DNA of 64,000 nucleotides from DASZHJ01 sp963735465 (GCA_963735465.1 CAVTLA010000001.1:3782001-3846000), one strand, 5' to 3'; numbered from the stretch's first letter, positions 15,941 through 26,600 are shown. Made by a program: numbers and translations. Notes: generated by a model not told the origin, from the letters alone.

Positions 15941-18808
15941 CTGACCTCCGATCCCACTCAACCCACACTTGAATTCGGCCGCTTCAGGCTGCTGCCGGGA
16001 CGCGGGTTGTTCCTCGCCGACGGGCAGGCGGTGGAGATCGGCGGCCGCGCCCTCGACGTGCTGCTGGTGCTCATTGAGGCGCGAGGTGGGCTGGTCGGCA
16101 AGGAAGAGCTGATGCGCAAGGTCTGGCCGGACACCGTCGTCGACGACAACAACCTGCAGGTCCAGATCTCGGCGTTGCGGCGGGCGCTCGGCGACGACCG
16201 CAACCTCGTCCTGACCGTGGCCGGGCGCGGCTATCGGTTTGCCGGCGAGGCTCGGCCGGCCGACGGCCCGGCCGCGACAGAGCCGGCGCCAGCCGCCGCG
16301 CCGGCACCGTCCACCAACCTGCCGCTGGCGGTTTCCGACCTGGTCGGGCGCGAGGTCGAGCTGGAGGAAATTCACAAGCTCGCCGGTGCGCACCGGCTGG
16401 TGACGCTGACCGGCGCCGGCGGCATCGGCAAGACCCGGCTCAGCCTGGACATCGGGCGGCGCCTGATACCGGAGTTTCGCGACGGCGCCTGGCTGGTCGA
16501 GCTCGCCGGCCTGACCGAGCCCGAACTGGTGCCGGTCGCGATCGCCTCGGCGCTCGGTCTCGAGCTGATGGGGGCGCGGACCGGCATGGACCAGATCGCC
16601 GCCGCTCTCGCCACCCGGACCCTGCTGCTGGTCATCGACAACTGCGAGCACGTGATCGCCGCCGCGGCGCAGGCGGCGGAGACGCTGCTGCGCACCGCTC
16701 CCGATATCCGCATCCTCGCCACCAGCCGGGAGCCGCTCGGAGCCGAGGGCGAATGCATCTATAACCTGCCGCCTCTGGCGATGCCGCCCGAGGACGCCCA
16801 CGACGTCGCGGAGGTGTCGCGCCACGCCGCGGTGCGGCTCTTCGTGCAGCGGGCGCGGGCGGCGATGCCGCAATTCGCCCTCGACGAGCGCACGGCGGCG
16901 GCGGCGGCGGCGGTCTGCCGGCGTCTCGACGGCATGCCGCTGGCGATCGAGATCGCGGCGGCGCGGGCGGCGGCGCTGGGCGTCGAGGGGCTGGCGACCT
17001 TGCTCGATGCCCGCTTCCTCACCCTGACCGGGGGCCGCCGCACGGTGCTGCCGCGCCATCAGACGCTGCGCGCCACCCTGGACTGGAGCTACGGCCTGCT
17101 CTCCGAGGCGGAGCGGACGGTGCTGCGCCGCCTGTCGGTCTTCGCCGGCGGCTTTACCCTGGAGGCCGCAACCGACATCGCGAGCGACGATACGATCGCG
17201 GAGACCGCGGTGGTGGAGGTCGTGATCGGCTGCGTGGCGAAATCGCTGATCTCGGCGGATGTGGGAGCGGAACCGCCGCGCTACCGCCTGCTGGAGACGA
17301 CCCGCACCTACGCCCGGGAAAGGCTCGAGGAGAGCGGCGGGCTGGCGACGACCTCACGGCGCCACGCGGAATTCTACCGCTCCCTGCTGGAGCGCGCGGG
17401 CACCGCGTGGGAGGCCACGCCGGCGGCGGAATGGCTCGCCACTCTCTCCCTCGAGATCGACAACATCCGCGCCGCGCTGAGCTGGGCGTTCGCGCCGGGC
17501 GGCAATTCCACGGCCGGTATCGCGCTCTCCGCCGCCTCGGTGCAGCTCTGGCTCGAGACATCGCTCTTTGGCGAGTGCCGCCGCTGGGTCGAGCACGCCC
17601 TGGCCCGGATGGACGCCACGGGCGACCGCGGGACGCGCCACGAGATGCTGCTGCAGGCGGGCCTCGGCATCTCGCAGATGTACCTGCGCGGCGCCGTCAG
17701 CGAGATCCTTCCCTATTGGACGCGCTCCCTGGAGCTGGCGGAAATTCTCGGCGACACCGATCATCAGCTGCGCGCGCTCTATGGCGTCTGGCTGCACCAT
17801 CTGCTGATCGGCGACTATCGCAACTCGCTGCCCTACATGCGGCGCTTCCGCAGCGTCGCCGAGAACAGCGGGTCCGACGCGGACATTCCCGTCGCCGATC
17901 GGATGGAAGGAACCATCGCTCATTATCTCGGGGATCAGCAGCGGGCGCGCGCCTATGTCAATCGGGTGCTGGCCTGGCAGTCCCCGATCAACCGCCGCTC
18001 CCTGGCCGGGCGCTACGGCTCGGACCAGCTCACCGCGGCCCGCGTGCTGTCCGCGCGCCTGCTGTGGCTGGAAGGTTTCCCCGATCAGGCCATGCGGGCA
18101 TCCCTGGCCTATGTGGAGGACGCGGCGCAGACCGATCACGTCAATTCCACCTGCCTGGCGATCGCCGACGGCGCGGTGCTGGTGGCGGCTTGGACGGGAG
18201 ACCTGACCACCACCGAGCAGCTGGTCGCCAGCCTGATCGAGCGCGCCAACCGCCGGAGCCTGAGCGTCTGGCGTATCTACGGCCTGGCCATGACCGGCTG
18301 GATCGCCGGCCAGCGCGGCGACCCGGCGTCGGGCCTGGTCTCGCTGCGCCGGGCGATGGCGGAGGCGTCGGGCACCCCGCTCGACATGCGCAACACACTC
18401 TATCTCGGCTGGCTCGGCGAAGTGCTCGGCAAGGCGGGACAGACGGCAGAGGCGATGACCTTCATCGACGAGGCGCTGCAGCGCTGCCGCGACCACGAGG
18501 AAGGATGGCACCTGGCCGAACTCCTGCGCCTGCGGGGGGAGCTTGCGCTGCTGCACGGCACCGGCGACGCGGCCGCCGCCGAGGCGGATTTCCTCCAGGC
18601 GCTGGATCTGGCGCGGCGGCGGGCGACACCGTCCTGGGAGCTGCGCGCCGCCACCAGCCTGGCCCGGCTGCGGCGCCGGCAGGGACGGGCGGTCGAGGCG
18701 CGCGAGATCCTCCAGCCGGTCTACGGGCGCTTCACCGAGGGCTTCGACACCGCCGACCTGACCGCGGCGAAGGCGCTTCTCGACGGGCTTGCCACCGATC
18801 AGGGATAA
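15941..18808 (+). CDS. Winged-helix regulator fused to NB-ARC-like ATPase and TPR-type repeats
   Basis: About 955 residues. An OmpR-type DNA-binding domain covers residues 5-100 (RALDVLLVLIEARGGLVGKEEL, WPDTVVDDNNLQVQISALRRAL, GRGYRF). A STAND-type ATPase follows with Walker A LTGAGGIGKTRLSL, Walker B TLLLVIDNCEHV and LATSREPL. A long helical TPR-like region makes up the C-terminal half. No ATG or GTG precedes the DNA-binding domain in frame: the only start that keeps the complete domain is CTG at 15941, with GAAAGGA seven bases before it; TTG at 16007 would cut into the domain. Such proteins are signal-responsive activators; the signal and targets are unknown. Confidence 0.85.
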   Translation: MTSDPTQPTLEFGRFRLLPGRGLFLADGQAVEIGGRALDVLLVLIEARGGLVGKEELMRKVWPDTVVDDNNLQVQISALRRALGDDRNLVLTVAGRGYRFAGEARPADGPAATEPAPAAAPAPSTNLPLAVSDLVGREVELEEIHKLAGAHRLVTLTGAGGIGKTRLSLDIGRRLIPEFRDGAWLVELAGLTEPELVPVAIASALGLELMGARTGMDQIAAALATRTLLLVIDNCEHVIAAAAQAAETLLRTAPDIRILATSREPLGAEGECIYNLPPLAMPPEDAHDVAEVSRHAAVRLFVQRARAAMPQFALDERTAAAAAAVCRRLDGMPLAIEIAAARAAALGVEGLATLLDARFLTLTGGRRTVLPRHQTLRATLDWSYGLLSEAERTVLRRLSVFAGGFTLEAATDIASDDTIAETAVVEVVIGCVAKSLISADVGAEPPRYRLLETTRTYARERLEESGGLATTSRRHAEFYRSLLERAGTAWEATPAAEWLATLSLEIDNIRAALSWAFAPGGNSTAGIALSAASVQLWLETSLFGECRRWVEHALARMDATGDRGTRHEMLLQAGLGISQMYLRGAVSEILPYWTRSLELAEILGDTDHQLRALYGVWLHHLLIGDYRNSLPYMRRFRSVAENSGSDADIPVADRMEGTIAHYLGDQQRARAYVNRVLAWQSPINRRSLAGRYGSDQLTAARVLSARLLWLEGFPDQAMRASLAYVEDAAQTDHVNSTCLAIADGAVLVAAWTGDLTTTEQLVASLIERANRRSLSVWRIYGLAMTGWIAGQRGDPASGLVSLRRAMAEASGTPLDMRNTLYLGWLGEVLGKAGQTAEAMTFIDEALQRCRDHEEGWHLAELLRLRGELALLHGTGDAAAAEADFLQALDLARRRATPSWELRAATSLARLRRRQGRAVEAREILQPVYGRFTEGFDTADLTAAKALLDGLATDQG

Positions 18809-19310
18809 ATCTTCTTCGGGTTCTCGCCAATACTCAGACCATTAGCCGTCTCATGCCTGCTCTCCCCTCGATGGCGGTCGGCGAGACGCCCGATGCAGAC
18901 GCGAGACGCCGTCCCGTCACGTCTGCGTGATCCGGCCGGACACATCGGACGCAGGTTCGGGAGCGATCGCGGGGACGATCTGAAACGCGATCAAGCCACG
19001 TCGCGGCCGAGCGCGCGTCGCAATGCTGCGTACAAGGGGAAATACGAGCAATGACCCGTGTGTATCAAGCATCGCGCGCGGCGAGACCGCGGCGCGGGCG
19101 TGACGCTTCCGTGACATCGCGGGCGAGGGACTGGCGCTCGCGCGGCGGCGGGTCAGCCGGTTTCAGAACATTTCAGCCGATCGACAAGGATTTAAAGCCG
19201 CCTTCAGCCGCACTCTCGTGACATCAGCAGCGGTGGACCGATCCCTCACCAGCCGCGTCGGTCTCAGGTCTCGTCTCCGTTGCCTCCAGCTTCGAACAGC
19301 GAGGTTCCCC
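18809..19310. other. Intergenic region upstream of AraC regulator
   Basis: About 500 bases without a credible gene. Short open frames here have Arg/Ala-rich composition typical of noncoding GC-rich DNA. I saw no terminator-like hairpin after 18808 and no tRNA. The promoter of the AraC-type gene at 19311 should lie in it. Confidence 0.5.
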
Positions 19311-20330
19311 ATGTCACTCGCACAGCTCGCCGAACTCCCAGCCAATGCATCACCGCGAAGCGGCGCCGTCGTCCGCCTTCGTCCCGTCCCCAGCCTCGTC
19401 GGCGCGACCGAAGAGTTGACGGAGGAGTGGCCGGCCGCGGTCCGCGGTGCCGGCAGCTCCGGATGCGCCGGCGTGGATTTCTCGCCGGCGGACATTGCCC
19501 GGCGCCAGAGCGCCGGCTGGCGGGGTGCCGCGGCGGAAGTGGTGCAGATCACCCGGCACCAGCGGTTCGAGTACCAGGCGCGCTCGCCGCTGCACCTGCT
19601 GATCGCCACCGAGCGGGCGGAGCAGCATGACGGCGAGATCGTGCTGGAAGGGCTGCCGCCCTCCCATCTCCACACCACCAGCCGCAAGCTGACCTTCATC
19701 CCGGCGGGACGCCAGCTGCGCGGATGGTCCGACCCGCGCGTCCTGGCCCGCTCCCTGCACTTCTACTTCGATCCCAGCGGCCCGCTGATGGATCCCGAGC
19801 TGGCCTTCGGCGAGATCGACTTCGAGCCGCGCCTGTTCTTCGACGACGCCGCGATCTGGGCAACCTCCACCAAGCTCGGCGGCCTGATCGAGAATCCTGG
19901 ATCCGGCAACCGGCTCTACGCCGAGGCGCTGGTCACCGTCCTCGCCCACGAGCTCGCCCGCCTCAATCGCGGCATCGCGCCCGTGGAGCCGGCGACGCGG
20001 GGCGGGCTTGCGGGCTGGCAGCGCAACCGCGTGACCCAGTACATCGAGGCCAACCTCGCCGAGCCGATTTCCCTGGCGACGCTCGCCGACCTGGCGAAGC
20101 TGAGCCCCTTCCACTTCGCCCGCGCCTTCAAGCAGTCCTTCACCGTGCCGCCGCACCGCTACCACACCGGCCGGCGGATCGAGCGCGCCAAGGAGATGCT
20201 GGCGAGGCCGACGCTGTCGGTCACCGACATCGCCCTCAGCGTCGGCTTCAGCGAGACCGGATCCTTCACCGCCGCCTTCCGCCGCCTCACCGGGCGGACG
20301 CCGACCGACTACCGCCGCAGCCTCGAATAG
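19311..20330 (+). CDS. AraC-family transcriptional regulator
   Basis: A 339-residue regulator. The C-terminal 100 residues form a double HTH: YIEANLAEPISLATLADLAK, SPFHFARAFKQSF, then SVTDIALSVGFSETGSFTAAF and RRLTGRTPTDYRR. The N-terminal 230 residues are an effector domain of a type I do not recognise by ligand. The ATG at 19311 is preferred over 19218 because of GCGAGG upstream. It is closely related to the AraC gene at 29202 over its whole effector and HTH length. It lies 190 bases ahead of the RraA/LigJ pair, which it may control. Confidence 0.88.
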   Translation: MSLAQLAELPANASPRSGAVVRLRPVPSLVGATEELTEEWPAAVRGAGSSGCAGVDFSPADIARRQSAGWRGAAAEVVQITRHQRFEYQARSPLHLLIATERAEQHDGEIVLEGLPPSHLHTTSRKLTFIPAGRQLRGWSDPRVLARSLHFYFDPSGPLMDPELAFGEIDFEPRLFFDDAAIWATSTKLGGLIENPGSGNRLYAEALVTVLAHELARLNRGIAPVEPATRGGLAGWQRNRVTQYIEANLAEPISLATLADLAKLSPFHFARAFKQSFTVPPHRYHTGRRIERAKEMLARPTLSVTDIALSVGFSETGSFTAAFRRLTGRTPTDYRRSLE

Positions 20331-20521
20331 GCCGCGGCGGCGCCGCCGGCGGCGCTACCCATGGCAGTCTGATAAGAGCCCGGTCACGAACGTGAAGCGG
20401 CGGGCCCGCCGCTCGGATTGGCAAGCCCGCAATTACCTATTTGACCTTCCGAGGCGCACGGTCGAGCATCCCGTGTCCGCCCCCTCCCCGTCCCGGGAAA
20501 GCGGGGCGCAGGGAGCGACTC

Positions 20522-21208
20522 ATGAGCCTTGGATTCAGGATCAATCGGCGGACACGCAAGGTGGGCGCGGCGGCGATCGCCGCCTATGCCGGCCTGCCGG
20601 CCGCCAATATCAGCGACGTCATGGCCCGGATGGCCGCGAGCGGGCCGCGGCTGCGACCGATGCACGGCGGCGGCGTCATGGCCGGGCCCGCCTTCACGGT
20701 GAAGACGCGGCCCGGCGACAATCTCATGGTGCACAAGGCGCTCGACATCGCCGAGCCCGGCGACGTGGTCGTCGTCGATGCCGGCGGCGACCTCACCACC
20801 GCCATCATCGGCGAGATCATGGCGACCCATGCGGAGCTGCGCGGCCTCGCCGGCATCGTCATCAACGGCGCCATCCGCGACAGCGCCGTGCTCGCCGCCG
20901 GCAGGTTCCCGGTCTATGCCGCCGGCATCACCCACCGCGGCCCCTACAAGGACGGACCGGGCGAGATCAACGTCCCGATCGCCCTCGACGGAATGGTGAT
21001 CGAGCCCGGCGATCTCGTCTACGGCGACGCGGACGGGATCGTCTGCATCCCCTTCGACCACGTCGAGGCGATCGGCCGCGCCGCCAAGGCCAAGCAGGCG
21101 AGCGAGGAAAAGACCCTCGCCGCCATGCGCGCCGGCCAGCCCCAGGACCGGAGCTGGGTCGATGCGACGCTGAAACGGCTGGGCTGCGCCATCGAGCCCG
21201 CCTCATGA
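20522..21208 (+). CDS. RraA-like 4-hydroxy-4-methyl-2-oxoglutarate / 4-carboxy-4-hydroxy-2-oxoadipate aldolase family
   Basis: A 228-residue protein of the RraA/aldolase family. It has the metal and substrate segment GIVINGAIRDSAVL with the conserved Arg-Asp, and PGDVVVVDAGGD and GDLVYGDADGIVCIP strands. In the protocatechuate 4,5-cleavage and gallate pathways this family splits 4-carboxy-4-hydroxy-2-oxoadipate to pyruvate and oxaloacetate. The next gene, overlapping by ATGA, is a LigJ-type hydratase that makes that very compound, which supports aldolase rather than RNase E inhibitor activity. The ATG at 20522 is the first after a GGAGCG-like site. Confidence 0.85.
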   Translation: MSLGFRINRRTRKVGAAAIAAYAGLPAANISDVMARMAASGPRLRPMHGGGVMAGPAFTVKTRPGDNLMVHKALDIAEPGDVVVVDAGGDLTTAIIGEIMATHAELRGLAGIVINGAIRDSAVLAAGRFPVYAAGITHRGPYKDGPGEINVPIALDGMVIEPGDLVYGDADGIVCIPFDHVEAIGRAAKAKQASEEKTLAAMRAGQPQDRSWVDATLKRLGCAIEPAS

Positions 21209-22245
21209 TCATCGATTGCCACGGCCACTACACGACCTCGCCGCCCCAGCACGAGGCCTGGCGCAAGCGGCAGGTCGCCGCGAAGGGAAACGCGGCGCAG
21301 GTACCGCCGCCGCCGGTCATCAGCGACGACGAGATCCGCCAGAGCATCCTTTCCGGCCAGATCAAGCTGCAGCGCGAACGCGGCACCGACCTCACCATCT
21401 TCTCCCCGCGCGCCGCCGGCATGGCGCATCACGACGGCAATGCCGAGATGAATGGGCGCTGGTCGGATCTCTGCAATACCCTGATCCACCGCGCCTGCAC
21501 CCTGTTCCCGCGCAACTTCGCCGGCGTCTGCCAGCTGCCCCAGGCGCCGGGCGTGGCACCCGCCAATTGCATCGCCGAGCTGGAGCGCTGCGTGCGGGAG
21601 TACGGCTTCGTCGGCTGCAACCTCAATCCGGACCCCTCCGGCGGCTACTGGACGGACCCGCCGCTGACCGACCGCTGGTGGTATCCGCTCTATGAGAAGA
21701 TGGTCGAGCTCGACGTGCCGGCCATGGTGCATGTCAGCTCGTCCTGCAATCCGAACTTTCACGCGACCGGCGCGCATTACATCAATGGCGATACGACCGC
21801 CTTCATGCAGTTCCTGACCTCGGACCTGTTCCGGGATTTCCCCACGCTGAAATTCATCATCCCCCACGGCGGCGGGGCGGTACCCTATCACTGGGGGCGC
21901 TATCGCGGCCTGGCCCAGGACATGAAGCGCCCGCCGCTGACCGAGCACCTGCTCAAGAACGTGTTCTTCGACACCTGCGTCTATCACCTGCCCGGGACCG
22001 AGCTCCTCGCCAAGGTGATCCCGGTGCAGAACATCCTCTTCGCCTCGGAGATGATCGGCGCGGTGCGCGGCATCGATCCCGAGACCGGGCATCCCTTCGA
22101 CGACACCAAGCGCTACATCGACGCGGTGCCCTGGCTCAGCGAGGCCGACCGCGGCAACATCTACGAGGGCAACGCGCGCCGCGTCTATGCCCGCCTCTCC
22201 GCCCAGCTCGAGCGGCAGTTCAAGGCGTCCGCGCCGACGGCGTGA
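21205..22245 (+). CDS. Amidohydrolase-family 4-oxalomesaconate hydratase (LigJ-like)
   Basis: A 346-residue TIM-barrel amidohydrolase. MIIDCHGHYTT carries the HxH metal pair, AMVHVSS and IIPHGGGAVPYHWGR supply further His ligands, and LFASEMIGAVRG marks the last barrel strand, where an acidic residue sits. The N-terminus and the GHYTT/PHGGGA motifs match LigJ-type 4-oxalomesaconate hydratases more than ACMS decarboxylases. It overlaps the aldolase gene by four bases. Together the two would perform the last steps of protocatechuate or gallate meta-cleavage; the ring dioxygenase and earlier enzymes are not in this window. Confidence 0.85.
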   Translation: MIIDCHGHYTTSPPQHEAWRKRQVAAKGNAAQVPPPPVISDDEIRQSILSGQIKLQRERGTDLTIFSPRAAGMAHHDGNAEMNGRWSDLCNTLIHRACTLFPRNFAGVCQLPQAPGVAPANCIAELERCVREYGFVGCNLNPDPSGGYWTDPPLTDRWWYPLYEKMVELDVPAMVHVSSSCNPNFHATGAHYINGDTTAFMQFLTSDLFRDFPTLKFIIPHGGGAVPYHWGRYRGLAQDMKRPPLTEHLLKNVFFDTCVYHLPGTELLAKVIPVQNILFASEMIGAVRGIDPETGHPFDDTKRYIDAVPWLSEADRGNIYEGNARRVYARLSAQLERQFKASAPTA

Positions 22246-22264
22246 CGGCGCCGGGTCCCGCCGG

Positions 22265-23374
22265 TCAATCGCGCCGGCGTTTCCCGTCGAGAAGGCGCAG
22301 GCGCGCGGGATGCAGGAACCGCTTGATGTGCTCCGCAAGGCGTGCCGGACGCTCCTCGGGCAGCCAGTGTCCGCCGTAATCGACGATCCCGGATTCGACG
22401 CGGTGCGCGAGAGCCGCCATGGAGCGCGCCGGCAGGTCGCGCAAGCCGGCGGCACCGCCGAGCGCCAGCACGGGAATGTCGAGCTTGACCTCGGCCAGTT
22501 TCCGGTTCCGCTCGGCGTCCTCGCCGAAGGTGCGGTAATACTGCAGGCCCGGCTGCAACGCACCGCCCAGGAGACACGCGCGCGCATATTCCTCCAGGGC
22601 CGGGCGAGCCAGGAATAACGGGTCATGGGCGAAGCGCCGATAGAGCCAGTCGAGATAGGCCTGCTCGCGGCCGCGGATCATCAGCTCCGGCAATTCCGGC
22701 AACCCGTGAAACGCCATGTACCAAAGATTTTCGGGCCGCGACGGCTGGATCGCTTCCTCGAGGCCGAAGCCCGGCATCGCCATGTCGATGACCACGAGGG
22801 CGCGCACGCGGTCCCGATGGGTTGCGGCCAGGGCATAGCCGACCGCCGCGCCGAGGCCGTGGCCCACGACATGGGCGCGCTCGATGCCGAGGTGCTCCAT
22901 CAGCGCCGCGATGTCGTCGGCGATCGTCGCCTTGTCATATCCGGCGGCAGGCTTGCCGGAGCCGCCGGTGCCCCGCAGGTCGGGGACGATCAGGCGATAG
23001 CGTTTCGCGAGCTCCGGGATCACTCGGCGCCAGGCATAGGAGCTCTGCGGCCAGTCGTGCAGCAGGATCACCGTCCTCCCCTCGCCGGCCCGCAGGTAGC
23101 GCAACCGGACGGCGGGAAGATCGACGATGCAGTGGCGCGGCAGCAGATGCGGGCCGGGATCGCCGGCCCGGTCAGGCAGCGGACCGCGAGGGTCCGGCGG
23201 TTCGCCGGGACGCCATAGGGCGGTCGCCGCATCCAGCGTCCCGCCACTCCCGTCTGTTGCATCGAGCCACACGTTCCCGTCGCCTTGAAGTTGCTCTCCG
23301 AGCGCCGGCCGCACTGGCCGCGCGGGGATCACATGGGACAATTCCCGCGGCGATGCTTGCGAGTCCTTGTTCAA
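22265..23374 (-). CDS. Alpha/beta hydrolase fold protein lacking the usual nucleophile
   Basis: A 369-residue protein of the epoxide hydrolase/haloalkane dehalogenase branch: VILLHDWPQSSYAWRRVIP (oxyanion HDWP), PDLRGTGGSGKP, and the late catalytic His in YGGHWLPEE. The nucleophile elbow reads VVGHGLGAAV, with Gly173 (codon at 22856-22858) where family members have Asp (GHDxG) or Ser. It may therefore be catalytically dead or unusual. The open frame begins with TTG at 23374, with a weak GACGAG site; an N-terminal extension of about 80 residues precedes the hydrolase domain and the true start may be internal. It converges on the LigJ gene. Confidence 0.78.
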   Translation of the reverse strand: MNKDSQASPRELSHVIPARPVRPALGEQLQGDGNVWLDATDGSGGTLDAATALWRPGEPPDPRGPLPDRAGDPGPHLLPRHCIVDLPAVRLRYLRAGEGRTVILLHDWPQSSYAWRRVIPELAKRYRLIVPDLRGTGGSGKPAAGYDKATIADDIAALMEHLGIERAHVVGHGLGAAVGYALAATHRDRVRALVVIDMAMPGFGLEEAIQPSRPENLWYMAFHGLPELPELMIRGREQAYLDWLYRRFAHDPLFLARPALEEYARACLLGGALQPGLQYYRTFGEDAERNRKLAEVKLDIPVLALGGAAGLRDLPARSMAALAHRVESGIVDYGGHWLPEERPARLAEHIKRFLHPARLRLLDGKRRRD

Positions 23375-23637
23375 CTCGTCTGGGCATTGCCGAGATCGCG
23401 GCCATCGCCCGCTCGCGCCCCGGATTTACATCCGTCTATACCGCAATGCAGCACAAGACGTGCCGGCCATGAAAAAGCCGAGCGCGCGGGCCGCGCTTAG
23501 CTTTCGTGGACGCTGCAGCACGGCAGGAGGCGCCGGGCGCGGCGACGTCGTGCCCGAAACGACCCGGTATCGGGTTCGGGCGCATGGGCGAAACCGCCAT
23601 CCGCGGTCGCGCAAACGGATCTGGCAAGGCGCAGGAA

Positions 23638-26600
23638 ATGGGAATTGTTCGCTTCGCGCTGCGGCTGCCGCACACCTTCTATGTGCTGGCGCTGCTGATC
23701 GTGTTCCTCGGCGTCACCGCCATCCGGTCGATGCCGACGGACATCTTCCCGCAGATCAACATCCCCGTCGTCACCGTGATCTGGCAGTACACCGGCCTCA
23801 GCACGACGGAGATGGAGCAGCGCGTCACCACCTACAGCCAGTATGCCCTCAGCGCCAACGTCAACAACATCAGGGATATCGAGGCGCAGACTCTGAACGG
23901 CGTCTCGGTCCAGAAGATCTATTTCCAGCCCGAGGTCAATCTCGACCTCGCCATCGCGCAGATCGTGGCATCGACGAACTCGATCCGCGCCCTGATGCCG
24001 CCCGGGATCCAACCGCCGATCGTGGTGCAGTTCAATGCGTCGAGCGTGCCGGTGCTGCAGATCAGCCTCACCTCGGACACGCTCAGCGAGCAGCAGATCT
24101 ACGACTACGGCATCTACAATCTGCGCCAGCGCCTGGCGCCGATTCACGGGGTGACCCTGCCGACTCCCGCCGGCGGCAAGTACCGCCAGATCATGATCGA
24201 TCTCGACCAGCCCAAGCTGCTGGCCAAGGGCCTGACGCCTCTCGACATCGTGAATGCGGTCAACGCGCAGAACCTGACGCTGCCGACCGGCACGGCGAAG
24301 ATCGGCAATACGCAATATACCGTGCGCACCAACGCGACGCCGTCCAGCATCGACGACCTCAACAACATTCCGGTCAAATACGCCAACGGTGCCACCGTCT
24401 TCCTGAAGGACGTCGCTTATGTCCGCGACGGATCGGCAGTGCAGCAGAACGTGGTGCGCACCGAGGGCAAGCGCTCGGTGCTGCTCAGCATCATCAAGAA
24501 CGGCGACGCCTCCACCCTGGACGTCGTCAATCGCGTGAAGGCCGCGCTCAGCGTGGCCCGCGCCGCGGCGCCCAAGGGGCTCGTCATCCGCGAGCTCTTC
24601 GACCAGTCGGCGTTCGTGATCTCGGCGGTGGACGGGGTGCTGCGCGAGGGCGCCATCGCCGCCGGCCTCACCGCGCTGATGATCCTGATCTTCCTGGGCT
24701 CCTGGCGATCGACGCTGATCGTCATGATCTCGATCCCGCTGGCGATGCTGAGCTCGCTCATCGCGCTCTACTTTCTCGGCGAGACCCTCAACACGATGAC
24801 GCTCGGCGGCCTCGCTCTCGCCGTCGGCATCCTCGTCGACGATTCCACGGTCACCATCGAGAACACCCACCGCCTGCTGACGGAGGAGCACCAGCCGCTG
24901 CCGGAGGCGACGCTGCATGGCGCCGCCGGGATCGCCGTGCCGACGCTGGTCTCCACCCTGGCGATCAGCTGCGTCTTCACCTCGGTGGTCTTCCTGGAGG
25001 GGCCGGCGAAATACCTCTTCACGCCCCTCGGCCTGGCCGTGGTCTTCGCCATGCTGGCGTCCTATGGCCTGTCGCGCACCCTGACGCCGATCACCATCGG
25101 CCTGCTGCTGAAGGGCGAGCACCACGCCGGCGGCGAGCGCGGCGGCGTTCTCGGCTGGTTCGCCCGCCAGCACGCCCGTTTCGACCGTGGCTTCGAGCAT
25201 ATGCGCCAGCACTACGCCGAGCTGCTGGTGGCGCTGATGCGCCATCGCTTCATCGTTCCGGTGCTGCTGGCGCTGGTCCTGGCGCTGGGGGTCACCTTGT
25301 CGGTCTTCGTCGGCCGCGATTTCTTCCCCTTCATCGACGGCGGCGAGATCCAGCTCCACGTGCGCGCGCCGCCCTCGACCCGGATCGAGGAGACCGAGCG
25401 CCGGTTCCAGGCCATCGAGGACAAGATCCGGCAGATCATTCCCGACCGCGACCGCGCCCTGGTCGTCGACAACATCGGCCTGCCGGCCCGGCTCTATAAC
25501 CTCGCCTTCACCGACGGCTCGACCATCGGCGTCAATGACGGCGTCATCCTGGTGTCGCTGAAGGAGGGCCACGCGCCGACCAACCGCTACCTTCGCGAAT
25601 TGCGCCGGGAGCTGCCGAAGGCGTTTCCCCAGGACACCTTCTATTTCCAGGCGGCCGATATCGTGACGCAGATCCTCAACTTCGGCCTGCCAGCGCAGAT
25701 CGACGTCCGCACCGTGGGATACGACCGCGTGAAGAACCTGAAGGTCGCCCAGGAGCTCCGGCGCGAGATGGCGAAAATCCCCGGTGTCGTCGACGCCCAT
25801 CTGCAGCAGGAGGTGGCGGCGCCGGAATTCTTCGTCAACATCGACCGCATCCGGGCCGCCCAGCTCGGCCTCACCGCCAACCAGATCGCCACCAACGTCA
25901 ACGTGAGCCTGAGCTCGTCGGAGCAGGTGACGCCGAACTTCTGGACCGATCCGACCTCGGGCATTCCCTACTATCTGGCGGCGCAGACTCCGGAATATCG
26001 CATCAGCTCCCTCAACGATCTCGGCAACACGCCGGTGAGCTCGCAGCCCTCGCCGCTGGGCGATCCCGTGCCGACGCTCCTCAGCAACGTCGCCACCATC
26101 AGCCGCGCCTCGATCCCCACCAACTCCAACCAGGCGAACATCCAGCCGGTCTACGAGATCTATGCCAGCGTGCAGGACCGGGATCTCGGCAGCGTCGCGG
26201 CCGACATCGACCGCCTCACCGCCAAGCTCCGCCCGCAGCTCTCGCCCGGCAATTCGATCCAGGTCATCGGCCAGATCGACAGCATGAACGGCGCCTTCCG
26301 CGATCTCGGCATCGGCCTGCTGTTCGCCGCCGTCTTCGTCTATCTGCTGATGGTGGTGAACTACCAGAACTTCGCCGATCCCTTCGTGGTGATCCTGGCG
26401 CTTCCCACCACCATGTGCGGCATCGTCACCATGCTGTTCCTGACCAGCACCACGCTGAGCGTCCCCTCGCTGATGGGAGCGATCATGGCGGTGGGCGTGG
26501 CCTCCGCCAATTCGATCCTGCTGGTGACATTCGCCCGCGAGCAGCAGCTTGCCGGCAAGAGCGCCTTCGACGCCGCCGTCTCCGCCGGCCACACCCGCAT

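Noticed and set aside
20392..22245. 617-residue fusion of aldolase and hydratase
   Set aside because: The upstream part of the long frame is out of frame with the aldolase and not protein-like; the real genes are 20522-21208 and 21205-22245, overlapping by four bases.
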